A stretch of DNA of 12,527 nucleotides from Monoraphidium neglectum (GCF_000611645.1 NW_014011961.1:1-12527), one strand, 5' to 3'; counted from the stretch's first letter, positions 1-8,799 are shown. A program made the numbers and translations. The notes: a model not told the origin generated them from the sequence alone.

Positions 1-595
1 CTCCAGAGCCTCGCCCCGCTCAAGCAGCCACTCCCGCACCTGGCGCAGCCGCTGCGGCGCGGGCGGGTGCGCGGCGGCCAGCTGCTGCTCCTCCTGGCCG
101 AGCGACCTGGCCGTGCGGCAGTGAGGTGCATCGCGCACGCCAGCGATCAAGCCATGTGGCAGAGAGCGTCAATTATAACCACGAAGCGTGCTGTGAGAAA
201 CAGCGAGGAGCAATCGCGTATGTCCATGTATTCAACGCCGCAGCTGTACGTCCCAGCTCCACGACAGTGTCACTCTCTCGGGCCCGCCCCCTGCGCCTGG
301 CCGCCGCTTGCCTGATGTCGCTCTCCGCGCCGGCCAGCAGCTTGGCGGCCGTCTGCACCTGGAGCTGGGCCGACACGAAAACAGTCCGCCGTGAGGCCAC
401 CTCCTGCTGCAGCTCAAACAGGGACTCGGCGCTCGCGGCAGGGGGCCAGCACGCGCCGACACCGCCGCCGCCGTCAGCTGCCTGCTGCCGCGCTGGCCTG
501 TGGCCACCACCGCGAGGATGTTTTGCGCCGGGGACGGATGGCAGGCGCACGCCGGCAGCGGTCGCTGATGAGGCGCGCGGCTTGCTGGTCGTCAT
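1..595 (-). CDS. Partial unrecognised protein gene, 5' part only, continues off the left edge
   Basis: I do not recognise this gene. Two minus-strand stretches look coding. One runs from the left edge to about position 93-106 and reads as a charged helical segment (QRLRQVREWLLERGEALE at its end). The other lies at about 270-595 and contains LFELQQEVASRR followed by an Ala/Arg-rich helical stretch. Stop codons in this frame at about 165-180 mean an intron must separate them. Possible acceptors end at 107 or 94 (CCAG) and several weak GT donors lie near 262-273; the junction is not resolved. The ATG at 595-593 (context ACAACATGAC) begins MTTSKPRASS and is my preferred start, but the frame stays open upstream to about 907, so the coding region may begin earlier. 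The product may be helical or coiled-coil. A 237-residue plus-strand frame overlaps it, so strand assignment is only moderately secure. Confidence 0.35.
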
Positions 596-1184
596 GTTGT
601 CAGAGGTGCCGCGACCTTTCTTTGAGATCGGCGTCGCGGCCTGCGGCCGACCGCGGGCGTTGCCCGCCGAGCTCGCACTGCGGCTGGCCCTGAGCGCCTT
701 CTCCGAGCGCCACGGGTTCAGCGGCAGGGCCGGCGCGAAAGGTGGAACACCACCCGTGGACAACTGCTTCAACTCCCTGCCCCTCGCTTCAGGCTTGTCC
801 TGGAAAAGGGGGGTTGGGCAGTCAAACACACCGGGTTGACCTCTGCAGCAGGTGCTGCGGCGCTTCTTGTGCACGTGCGTCAAGCATCCTAGGTACGCTG
901 CCTGCAATCCTGCAGCTCACTTCATCCGAAGCAGATGTCGGTAATGCTTCCTCCTGGTTGTCATCCTCGGCCCATAAACTCTCGAGGAGCAAGGTCCCGG
1001 GGACATCCAGATCACCTCCCATCGCTGCTCACATCTAAAAGCGCTTCATAAATTATTTCGTGCAGATGAGACTACTCACCTACATCATTAATTGTTCCAG
1101 AGCACTGCGCTCTGCTGGGCACTGTGGCGCTGCAACTCGCCCGGAGCACCTAGTTTCTGTCGTCACTTTCGCAACAATATTGTA
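596..1184. promoter_or_regulatory. Intergenic region between divergent genes, possible shared promoter
   Basis: This stretch of about 590 bp separates the left minus-strand gene from the plus-strand carrier. The part up to about 907 stays open on the minus strand and could be 5' UTR or extra coding sequence of the left gene. The part at 1030-1110 is clearly more AT-rich than its surroundings and holds an ATAAATTA stretch at 1048-1055, about 130 bp upstream of the carrier start. It is a candidate core promoter element for the carrier. No conserved algal regulatory motif was recognised with confidence. Confidence 0.3.
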
Positions 1185-3367
1185 ATGAAAATAGATCTGA
1201 TCTATACCAGCATGCACAAGGCCACCCGCATGCAACTTGAAGTGTTCCGAGGTGACAACCTTGAAGCAGCACAAACAGAGGAAGCCCCTTCCCCGCCCCC
1301 ACCGTCAGAGACGGAAAAGCGACAAGACGGGAAATCCATGCCGCGCAGTGAACAGGCAGCTGGCTCAGCTGTCGATGCGACTGGAGGCAAAAGCACTAGG
1401 TGCACTGCTCCAGGCGGCGGCACGGCAGATGCTCCCGAGCGTGCCATACGGTCGGCAGGGCTGCGACACGCGCTGTCTGGTGGCGTTGCGGGAGCGTTTG
1501 CCAAGACGTGCACGGCCCCTCTGGCCCGCCTCGTCATTCTCTACCAGGTGGGATGAGCGGGCAGCGCGCACAGCCGCAGCAGCTTGCGTGGCGGCCATGT
1601 CTCCGCTGCCCTGCTGCCTCCCCCTGCTGCTGGTGGGGTGGAGCGCGAAAAGCGGCGACGCCTGCCCCCTGCCCCTTCCTGCAGGTCCAGGCCTTCAACC
1701 CAGTGCCAACCCCCTTGGCGGTGCCCAGCCCGCTGCGCTTTGCCACCGCCGCCGCCGCCGCCCCGGCCGCTGGCCCGGCGGGCGCGGCCGGTGCAGCGTG
1801 GCGGCCGACGGCCCCCGCGGCCGCGCAGCCTCGGCTCCTCCAGGCGCTGCTGGGCGTGGCGCAGGCTGAGGGGTGGCGGTCCCTCTGGCGGGGCAACCTC
1901 GTGACCATCCTGCACCGCGTGCCCTACTCCTCCATCAACTTCTACACCTACGAAGCCACCAGCTGCTGGCTCGCACACCACGCGCCCACCGGCAGCGACG
2001 TGGCGCGGCGGATGGCAAGCGGCGCCATGGCCGGGCTTATGGCATGCACCGCGGTGGGCGCGGGGTTCGGGGGCCGCCCTGCGGAGGCGCGCATCGGGCT
2101 GGTCCGGCGCGCCTGCGCTCGTCTCTGCGCATGCCCGTTTGCGGTACGGCCTGCAAACATCGGAGGCAGCCATGCTGCTGGGTTCCGCGCACCCCCACCC
2201 TCCCTTCGTGAGTCTGTGCTCTTCTGTGTGTTGCACGTCTGCCCATCCGTCGCACCGCCCTACACTGGACCCCAACACCCCCACTCCGAAGGCGTACCCC
2301 CTGGATCTGGTGCGCACGCGGCTCGCGGCGCAGACGGGTCGCGGGCGCGGCTACTACAGCGGCATCGGCGGCACACTGCGGCGCATCGTGACTGAGGAGG
2401 GCGCGTCGGGGCTGTACAGGGGCCTGGGGGCGACGCTGGTGCAGGTGGGCTCGGCACGCCTGCACACTTGCGGGCGCGGGCCAATGGGAGGGGTTTTGAG
2501 GGGAGCTTGCCGTGGAGATCAGCGGGCTCTCCTGCACGAGAGCTCGGCTGCGGCCGGGTACACCCCTTGGATCGTCAGGGACGGCATGGGTGGGGGTGAC
2601 AGGCAAGCGTGACGCTCTGTCCAGGCCGCAAAACTGGCCCTGTCACGGCGAACCTTTGCCGATCCTTGCCGGCCTGCCCTTCCCGCCACCACCCCCAGGT
2701 GGTCCCCAGCCTGGCCCTGAGCTTCACTGTGTATGAGACGGCGCGCAACGCAGCCGCAGAGTGGGAGCAGCGGCGGGCGCACACGCACGCGGGCGCATCG
2801 GGCGGCGTCTCGGCCGCCGAGGTCGGCAGGCGGGGTGGCGCAGGCGGCGCGGCGCCCGGACACACGGCAGCTGGCGGTGGCGGTGGCGAGTGGGACCTGG
2901 CTCAGGCGCTGGTGGACGGCAAGGAGGCTGCCAGCAGCAGCGAAACGATGGATGCTGCAGCCGCCTCCAGCAGCAGCAGCAGCAGTAGCAGCAGCAGCGG
3001 CAGCGGCGGCGGCATCAGCAGCAGCAGCGGCGGCGTCTCTTTGCGAGGCGGGCAGGCGAGGCCAGGCGTGCAGCCGCCGCCGCCCGTGTCGACCGCCGCC
3101 AGCCTGGCGTGCGGCTGCCTGTCCGGCCTGGTGACCTCCACGGCCACCTTCCCCCTGGACGTGGTGCGGCGGCGCATGCAGGTGCACGGCGCGGGCGGCG
3201 CGCGCGGCGGCGCCAGCTACGCGGGCGTGATCCGGCAGATCTGGTCCGCGCGGGGCGCATCTGGGTTCTACGCGGGCATAGCGGCGGAGTACTGCAAGGT
3301 GGTGCCCGGGGTGGCCATAGCCTATGGCACCTACGAGGCCATGAAGGCCTGGACAAAGGCAGACTGA
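1185..3367 (+). CDS. Mitochondrial carrier family (SLC25) protein, four exons, plant PLARL-type
   Basis: Predicted exons are 1185-1547, 1685-2053, 2292-2444 and 2699-3367, all joined in phase 0, giving about 517 residues; the stop is TGA at 3365-3367. The introns are GTGGG..CAG, GTGGG..AAG and GTGGG..CAG. The three carrier repeats are clear: GAFAKTCTAPLARLVILYQ near residue 103, AYPLDLVRTRLAA at 245, and ATFPLDVVRRRMQ in the last exon. GNLVTILHRVPYSSINFY (helix 2), GLYRGLGATLVQ and YCKVVPGVAIAYGTYEA (helix 6) are typical too. The first signature has Ala where most carriers have Asp/Glu, as in a plant group that includes Arabidopsis At3g55640 (from memory). Carriers exchange metabolites across the mitochondrial inner membrane; the substrate cannot be read here, though nucleotide or CoA-like cofactors are plausible. 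Oddities are a roughly 90-residue N-terminal extension, an Ala/Pro insert in matrix loop 1, and a roughly 105-residue Ser/Gly-rich insert between repeats 2 and 3. Later ATGs at 1212, 1230 and 1338 could be the true start. Confidence 0.9.
2773..3086 (+). other. Low-complexity Ser/Gly/Ala insert in the carrier, between repeats 2 and 3
   Basis: This segment encodes about residues 320-424 of the carrier, between transmembrane helix 4 (VVPSLALSFTVYE) and helix 5 (TAASLACGCLSGLV). It includes a serine tract with few interruptions, encoded mainly by AGC/AGT at 2932-3030, flanked by Gly-rich and His/Ala-rich stretches. In SLC25 topology this loop faces the intermembrane space, where usual members have only a short linker. 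The reading frame is kept on both sides and no splice pair obviously removes the segment. Confidence 0.75.
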
Positions 3368-3395
3368 GGGCGCTGGGTGGGCGCGGTGGGGCGCT

Positions 3396-3471
3396 ATTGA
3401 CTGTGTGTGTGTGTGTGCGCGCGCGTACATGCGTGTTTCTGTTTTTGTGTGTTTGCAGTGTGTGCGTGTGA

Positions 3472-3502
<31 letters not shown>

Positions 3503-3513
3503 TTGGGGGGGGG
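3396..3513. repeat. TG/CA microsatellite with G tract in the carrier 3' flank
   Basis: Starting about 30 bp after the carrier stop codon, the plus strand carries TG runs at 3402-3417, a short GC alternation around 3417-3425, further TG-rich sequence to 3475, an uninterrupted TG run at about 3476-3504, and nine G residues at 3505-3513. It probably lies in the 3' UTR. Alternating purine-pyrimidine tracts of this kind can adopt Z-DNA. Strain-to-strain length variation is expected. Confidence 0.9.
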
Positions 3514-3955
3514 AGTGAGAGAGATTGCGAGATTGCTGGCTAGGTGGCGCGGAGTTCTTACAAGCGTGCGTAGTCGTTCAACCTTTTCCCACCCATTCTT
3601 GTTTTGTCTGGTGTTTACAGCAACCCAATTGTGTGCAGGACATTGCTGACGCAGCTGAGAGCGGTGTGAAACGCAATCGTGTGATGGGCCGGGCTGGCGC
3701 ATTGCAACGTGCACCTGCCTGATATGTTTCAAACCTTTGGCTTCACACCAAGCCTGTTGGCAGTTGTCGCGATGCCTGTTTGCGTTGCACTGGCGGCTGC
3801 CTCTGTTGGGCCTCCATGCTGCGCCATCCCCTACCAAACGGTTTGCGGGTGCTCCCCGTTTTGCGCATGGCTCACGACTGTGCAGCTGAACTGGCGGTGT
3901 TTCTTCAGTAAAGCAAGGGGGCGCCCCACCAAGCACGAGCTTCCCTGAAGGCCTG

Positions 3956-3960
3956 TTACA
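3956..3960 (-). terminator. Candidate TGTAA polyadenylation signal for the Gln-rich/RAMA gene
   Basis: TGTAA is the common polyadenylation signal of Chlamydomonas-type green algae. Read on the minus strand it occurs at 3956-3960, about 740 nt past the stop codon at 4701, with further copies at 3615-3619 and 3558-3562. The pentamer is short and expected often by chance, so this is only a candidate. No canonical AATAAA was seen in the gap. Confidence 0.2.
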
Positions 3961-4700
3961 CCCATGGAGGGCGGCGCTCGCCATGCAGAGGAACTCACCC
4001 CTTTCTCACCACATGCAACAAAACTGCCGCGTGGTCGACCACTGCGGCCGGGCAAGCCGATGCAAAGCTCCCCACGCAGGTGTTGCAAATCAAAGCTATG
4101 TGCCCTCGCCCCCGCCCTGACAACATAGCCAGGCATGCGCATGCAAAATGCTAAGGGCGCCATGTGCATGCACTTTGGAGGGCTTAAAATTTCTCAGCCG
4201 GCGGTGGCTTGATGATGACTCACATGTGGCGGGTGGGCACCCTCAATAGTCGTGATGCAAGGCTGCGCTTGATGCATCCGCAGCAGCCCCGGGAAGAAAA
4301 TGGGAGATAGCCCCACGCAAAGCCCCGGCGCAATGCAGCCAGGCAGGCAGCGATGTGCGCCAATCAGTGCTGCGCACGAGTAGAGCGAAAGTGAAGGTAT
4401 GCAGAGTCAAAGGGGGGGCGATGGCGCGAGGCAGCCCCCGTCCCGCAGCGCCCGCGACCTGTGGAGGCCGAGCTGTGGGTTGGGGGTGCGCTCCCAGCCC
4501 TTGGGTTGGCTGGTGCAAATTTGCATGCAGAGCTTGAAAATCCAGTGCTCAGTAGCTTCGAATTCTAGATTTGCGTGTCAACACAAGATCGCAATTGACC
4601 AAAACCTGAGGCCATCAATGGCATGGTGCATGCCGGCCTTGAGCCGGCCGCGTAGCCGTGGCGGGCAGCCGCACCCTCATCGGCGCGGGAGCAGAGCCGC

Positions 4701-7687
4701 CTAAGGGCTATCAGGTGCGCCAGCAGCCCGGGCCGTCTCGAGCTCCGCCGACGGCGCGGCCTGGACCTCCATCGCTGCCGCCGCCGCCACCTCCTTATGT
4801 GGCGCGTTTGGCGGGCTGACGCCGCGCACAAATGCGTCCCTCCAGGCCTCCAGCTTGCGGCCCCCCAGGCGCACCTCCTTCCAGCCGTCGCAAGCCTGGC
4901 GCAGCGGGTTGCGGCAGCGCGCTGCGGCCAGCGCAAAGCTGCTGATGCTGCCGTGCTCCTCGCCGGCGCAGCGGATCGTGCCGGACTCCGTCACCTCGGC
5001 CGTCACGCACTGCGCGGTGCCGATCCCAAACTCATACAGCCCGGGGAGGATGTAGCCGGCAGTCACCAAGTCTGAGAACGAGGCCCGCCGACCACTCGCT
5101 GCGTCGGCGGCGGCCGTGCCGCCTCCAGAAACTGCCAGGGCGCGGGCGGCGGCGCGGGGCAGCGGCGGCGCTGCCGTCGCTGCGGTGGCCGGGCTGGGGG
5201 CGGGAGCCGAGTCTGCGTCGTCGCTGAGCAGGCGCTGGCTCTTAGAGGGCTTGAGGCGCGGCGCCTCGGCCGCGCCCAGTCCAAGAGACCCGGAGCCGCG
5301 CTTGCGCAGCGTCAGGCCGCCGCTCGCGCTGCGTGCAAGGGGCGCTCCTTGGCCGCCCTCTGTGGGTGCTATCGCGGCCTGCAGCGCGTGCTCGTCTGCG
5401 CCCTGCCCTGACTCCGGGTACAGGGGGGCTCCCGCGCCGCTGGCAAAGCGGATCGCGCCGCGGCGCGGCCCAGCACTGGGCTCATCCGCGGCGGTGCAGG
5501 GCAGCGGCCCACTGCCATTCCCCAGGGCCCGTGGCACCATTCCCGCTAACGCGCACTCGCCAGCCAGGCCTGGTGCACGGCCGATTGCGCCACCGGCCAC
5601 TGTGGGCGTAAGCGGGCAGCGGCGGCCAGGGGGTGCGGGGTGAGGGTTGGTGAAGAGGGCCTCGGGAGACATTGTGCGACCGCGCGAGCCTTGCGCGGGG
5701 ATGAGGGTGCACGGGTGCGAAGTCAATAGACGCAGCTTTATCGACGCGAGAATTTGTCATGCATCGCAGCAGCACCCTTGCCTCCACACCCCCAAGCTGT
5801 CGTTGCGCCCCACCTGCACATCCGGCCGGCTGGTTCTCCGCTCGCGCGAACGGCGTCGCCTGCTGCTGCACACCTTGCTGCCCTGGCGCACTGCTGCGCG
5901 TAACGTGCAGCGAGCACTGCGTCGCCCACTGCATCCCGCGGTGACCTCCCAAGGCGCCCAAGGGCTGGTGTGGCACGCCCGCCAGGTGCGCGGGGTGCAT
6001 GCCAGGTGCCGCCAGGTGGCCACCTGCAGCATCCCAAACATCAGACCCCCCTCGCCCCCTCCAGGCATGCGCTGTGTATGTGTTGGCCTCTTGCTGCTGC
6101 TTCTGCTGCTTCTGCTGCTGCTGCTGCTGATGCTGATGCGCCAGGTAGTTCTGGGCCTGCACCTGCTCCTGATGCTGCTGCTGATGAGCTGCCAGCAGCG
6201 CGGCATGTTGGTGCTCTGTCGTTGCCCTCCAGGCAGAGAAGGAGGGTGCCCGCACGTCCGGCTCGGGCTGGTGCGGCTGCGAGTGCATCAGGTGCACTGA
6301 CGTTCCCGACATGGGGTGGGGGTGCATGCACTGCGACGCGCTGCTCATGTGGCTGCCGCCCGGCAGGGCGTGCTGCGGCGCCATCAGCACGTCATCCTGC
6401 CGCCCCAGCGTCGCCGCCAGGTGGCACACCCCTGGCAGCTGCATGCCCCACGCCAGCCCCTGTTCGCCTGCATGCAGGGCGGGCTGCCGGGCCGCGCCCG
6501 CGCGCGTCACAGCGCCCCCTCCCATCACAAGCTCGTCGTCGCCGCCAAAGCCGGCCAGGAAGTCGTCCAGCAGCCCGCCCTCCTCGGCGCCGCCGCCCTC
6601 CACCAGGGCGAGGTCGTCCCCCAGCAGCAGGGCCCTCACCGCGTCGTCATCAATGGCGGGGCACTGCATGCCCACAGCAGGCGCGGCGCCGTCCGCGGCG
6701 GCAGCCGCAGCAGGGACGTACGCGAACTCATTGCTGGCACACGGCTGGCTGTTGCAGCTGGTGCTGACGCTGCCCAGTAAGCCACCAATACCGTCGCGCA
6801 CTGCAGCGCACACCGCGCTGGAGGGCGCAGGCGCGCTGCAACCGCCACCGCTGCCGCTGGCGCCCACATTTGGGGAGCATTGGTCCATGAGGCTGGCGGC
6901 AGCAGTCGGAGCCGGGGGCTGTGGCGCCCTGGCGTCTGTACCTGCCATGAACGCAGCCGCTGCGGCGGCCTCACCCTCAAGGGCCGCCACAGTGCTGTGC
7001 ACGAGCGCAGTCACCACCAGCCGCACCTCGCTCACCGCCGTGTCACGCCCAGCGGCACCGCCTGCTGCTGCGGATGCACCGTCCGCGCTGCTACCGCCGC
7101 CCTCGCCCTCGCTGTGGTGCTCAGGGGCCGCGGCAGCCGCGCGCTGCACGCCGCACAGCAGTCTGTCCCTGTGGCCTGCTGGCGGCAGTGATGTGGAGGG
7201 CGGCAGCAGCAGAGTCTCGCTGGTGCCATTGCTGCCGCGGGCAGCTGCAGCCCAGGGGTCCATGGCGGCAAGCTCGCCATTTTGGCCGGTGCGACCAGAC
7301 ATGTCTTGCTGCGCAAGCCCCAAAGCTGCCTGATGGAGTGGAGCGTCAAGCGCTGCCCCTGGCGCTGCCCCAGCAGCAGCTGCAGCTGCCGCCGCAGCCG
7401 ATGCCGACGCCGGGTGTGCCCGCCCTTTCGCCATTAGCATTTGGCAATGCTCCAAGGCAGCTGCACCGACGTCGGCCGCACCCGCGCCGCTCGCGCCGGC
7501 GGCCAGCAGCTGCCCGCGGCGCCGCATAAGGTCAGACGCGTATGCGCGGCGCTGCTCTGGGGGCAGGCTTGACAGCAGCGCTTTCAGCTGGCGCGCTGCC
7601 TCAATTGCCGAAATGCGCTGGTTGGGGTGGGCTGCTGCAAGGTGCATCTGATGAGGAGGGAGCGCGTCGGCGTGATGCATTAGCATC

Positions 7688-7747
<60 letters not shown>

Positions 7748-8187
7748 TGCTGCTGAAGCGCTTGCGCTTGCCACGGCCCACTGTCGTGCGAGTGCTGCAT
7801 CAGCAGCGATGGCGCCTGCGGAACATGACTCCCGCCAGCCGTGGCCGCTACTGCCTCGCGCCTGTGCACCTCCGCAGCGAGCCGCTCTGTGCGCTGCAGG
7901 AGCTGATCACGCATCGCCATCTGCTGCGCAATGTGGGCGCGCATGGCATCCACACCGCCGGAGCTGTGCAGCATGGACCCGTGCAGCGCGTCCAGCTCGG
8001 CGCGCTGCGCGTCCGCCAGAGCGCGCATCTGCTCCGCTTGCGCACGCTGCAGCTGTGCCTGCTGGTGGGACGTCGCCAAGCTGCGAGCTTGTGCGTGCGA
8101 GGCCGCAAGGTGATGCGTCTCGAACAGCTGCCGCTCCTGGCGCAGAACAGCCTGCTGCAGCATCGCGTGGCGCTGCTGCAGCTGGAG

Positions 8188-8266
<79 letters not shown>

Positions 8267-8486
8267 AGAATATTGTGCTGATTGACCCTCAGCGCTGCAC
8301 CGCCAACATTCAGCACACTGGGCGAGTCCGGGGAACCCGCAGGATCGCGCCGCCTGCAGCCGACGCTGCCTGTTGAGCGCTGGGAGCTGTCTCCGCCGTT
8401 CAGCGGCGGCAGCAGACACGAGCCCTCGATGGGTGGCAGCCACTGTCGCTGCATATGCTGCGACTGCTGCTGCACACCGTACATCA

Positions 8487-8521
<35 letters not shown>

Positions 8522-8760
8522 TGCTGTTCACAGTGCATCTGCTGATACTGTCGCTGATGTTGCTGCAGTTGCTGCAACTGGTGTTGCTGCTGCAGCTGTG
8601 GCTCGCACTCAAACGGCTGCAAGTCATAGGCGTCGTGACTGAGCTGCACATGGCCAGGGTGCTGACGCAGCGGCCCGTCAATTGGGAACAGGGCCATGGC
8701 ATCAGGCGACCCCAGCGTGGGGCCGTCCAGCAGCATAGGGGCGATGCCATTGAGGTCCAT
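4701..8760 (-). CDS. Gln-rich putative transcription regulator with a C-terminal RAMA-like domain, two exons
   Basis: Exon 1 is 8760-5814 and exon 2 is 5599-4701 (stop TAG at 4703-4701), joined in phase 1 across a 214-bp intron, giving about 1281 residues. The ATG at 8760 is in context GGAATGG, with an in-frame TAA 45 nt upstream. Along the protein come an N-terminal segment (MDLNGIAPMLLDGPTLGSPD); polyGln at residues 79-91, 166-190 and 336-357; a Gln/Ala/Arg-rich likely coiled coil at about 191-305; a charged helix (AARQLKALLSSLPPEQRR) near 388-405; Ala-rich linkers; an acidic-hydrophobic segment at about 702-745 (LLDDFLAGFGGDDELVMGG); and a His/Gln/Lys-rich stretch at about 850-890. Residues 1155-1242 match the RAMA pattern: SDLVTAGYILPG, then ESGTIRCAGEE, then SSFALAAARC, then DGWKEVRLGGRKLEAWRDAF. 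Inferred role: a nuclear regulator recruited to (modified) DNA, with Gln-rich and acidic activation segments. The first half has no recognised family. A separate RAMA-only gene starting at the ATG at 5672 is the main alternative model. Confidence 0.7.
4821..5084 (-). other. RAMA-like domain (predicted modified-DNA reader)
   Basis: This encodes residues 1155-1242 of the predicted protein. The order of elements fits RAMA, a domain found in restriction-system adenine methylases and in eukaryotic proteins such as MPND: an LxxAGxLxPG-like opening (DLVTAGYILPG), a central strand pair with DG/SG-type turn (TESGTIRC), an S-rich helix cap with an aromatic (SISSFALAAARC), and a GWxxVRxxGxxL closing strand (DGWKEVRLGGRKLEAWRDAF). 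The family is proposed to bind modified DNA, with N6-methyladenine binding reported for MPND. The assignment is by pattern reading, not by a profile search. Confidence 0.7.
5600..5813 (-). other. Predicted intron joining the Gln-rich exon to the RAMA exon
   Basis: The donor is TGTGCAG|GTGGGG and the acceptor is CGCCCACAG|TGGCC, preceded by a long pyrimidine-rich stretch. The upstream exon ends after the first base of a codon and the downstream exon supplies the other two, forming GTG (Val), so the frame passes from the Gln-rich open frame into the RAMA frame. The GTGGG donor resembles those of the two carrier genes in this window. Exon 1 would otherwise read on to a stop near 5482 with no recognisable sequence. 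Confidence 0.65.
6091..6129 (-). repeat. Gln/Lys tract encoded by CAG with AAG interruptions
   Basis: On the minus strand this encodes residues 878-890 as CAG/CAA glutamines with two lysines (AAG). Neighbouring sequence to about 6190 is also Gln/His-rich. It is shorter and more interrupted than the other tracts, so probably more stable. Confidence 0.85.
7690..7755 (-). repeat. CAG tract encoding Gln22
   Basis: On the minus strand it reads three CAG, one CAA and 18 uninterrupted CAG, giving 22 glutamines (residues 336-357). It lies between the coiled-coil region and the charged helix of the Gln-rich/RAMA protein. Confidence 0.95.
8191..8265 (-). repeat. Uninterrupted (CAG)25 tract encoding Gln25
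   Basis: Seventy-five bases of pure CAG on the minus strand (CTG on plus) encode residues 166-190, followed directly by the Gln-rich coiled-coil segment. There is no CAA interruption. Other frames give polyAla and polyLeu/polySer shadows. Confidence 0.95.
8488..8526 (-). repeat. CAG tract encoding Gln13
   Basis: On the minus strand it reads two CAG, one CAA and ten CAG (residues 79-91). It is embedded in a wider Gln/His-rich stretch extending to about 8610. Confidence 0.95.
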
Positions 8761-8799
8761 TCCGCAGGGTTGACCTGCATGGTTGCCGCAGGCCGGGAA

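Larger units (their letters stand above)
3368..4700. other. Gap between convergent genes, no coding sequence recognised
   Basis: This holds the 3' flanks of the plus-strand carrier and of the minus-strand Gln-rich/RAMA gene. Short open frames occur on both strands, but none shows a recognisable domain, and they resemble chance frames in GC-rich sequence. Apart from the TG microsatellite there are several short GCATGC-type palindromes (4133-4144, 4164-4173, 4514-4525). No tRNA or other structured RNA was recognised. Confidence 0.6.

Noticed and set aside
1541..2317. Minus-strand frame of 258 codons opposite the carrier
   Set aside because: It runs antisense to clear SLC25 exons and introns and shows no family features.
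4133..4525. GCATGC-type and TGCAAATTTGCA palindromes in the convergent gap
   Set aside because: Perfect palindromes of 10-12 bp are expected by chance in 12.5 kb, and the location away from starts gives no support for regulation. They resemble plant RY elements only superficially.
5482..5813. Unspliced C-terminal tail of the Gln-rich frame down to 5482
   Set aside because: It reads as Pro/Arg-rich nonsense in the wrong register over the start of the RAMA exon; the phase-matched intron explains the region better.
5970..7333. Plus-strand open frames of 265 and 340 codons opposite the Gln-rich exon
   Set aside because: Low-complexity Pro/Ala/Ser/Arg sequence with no motifs, as expected antisense to a GC-rich coding exon.
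7542..8285. Long plus-strand frames rich in Ala and Leu (7542-8285, 7744-8268)
   Set aside because: They are shadows of the minus-strand CAG tracts, where CTG read in other registers gives Leu, Ala or Cys runs. No independent domain or start context supports them.
6091..8526. CAG/CTG arrays considered as a CRISPR-like or satellite array
   Set aside because: They are in-frame trinucleotide repeats within one open exon, with no spacers.
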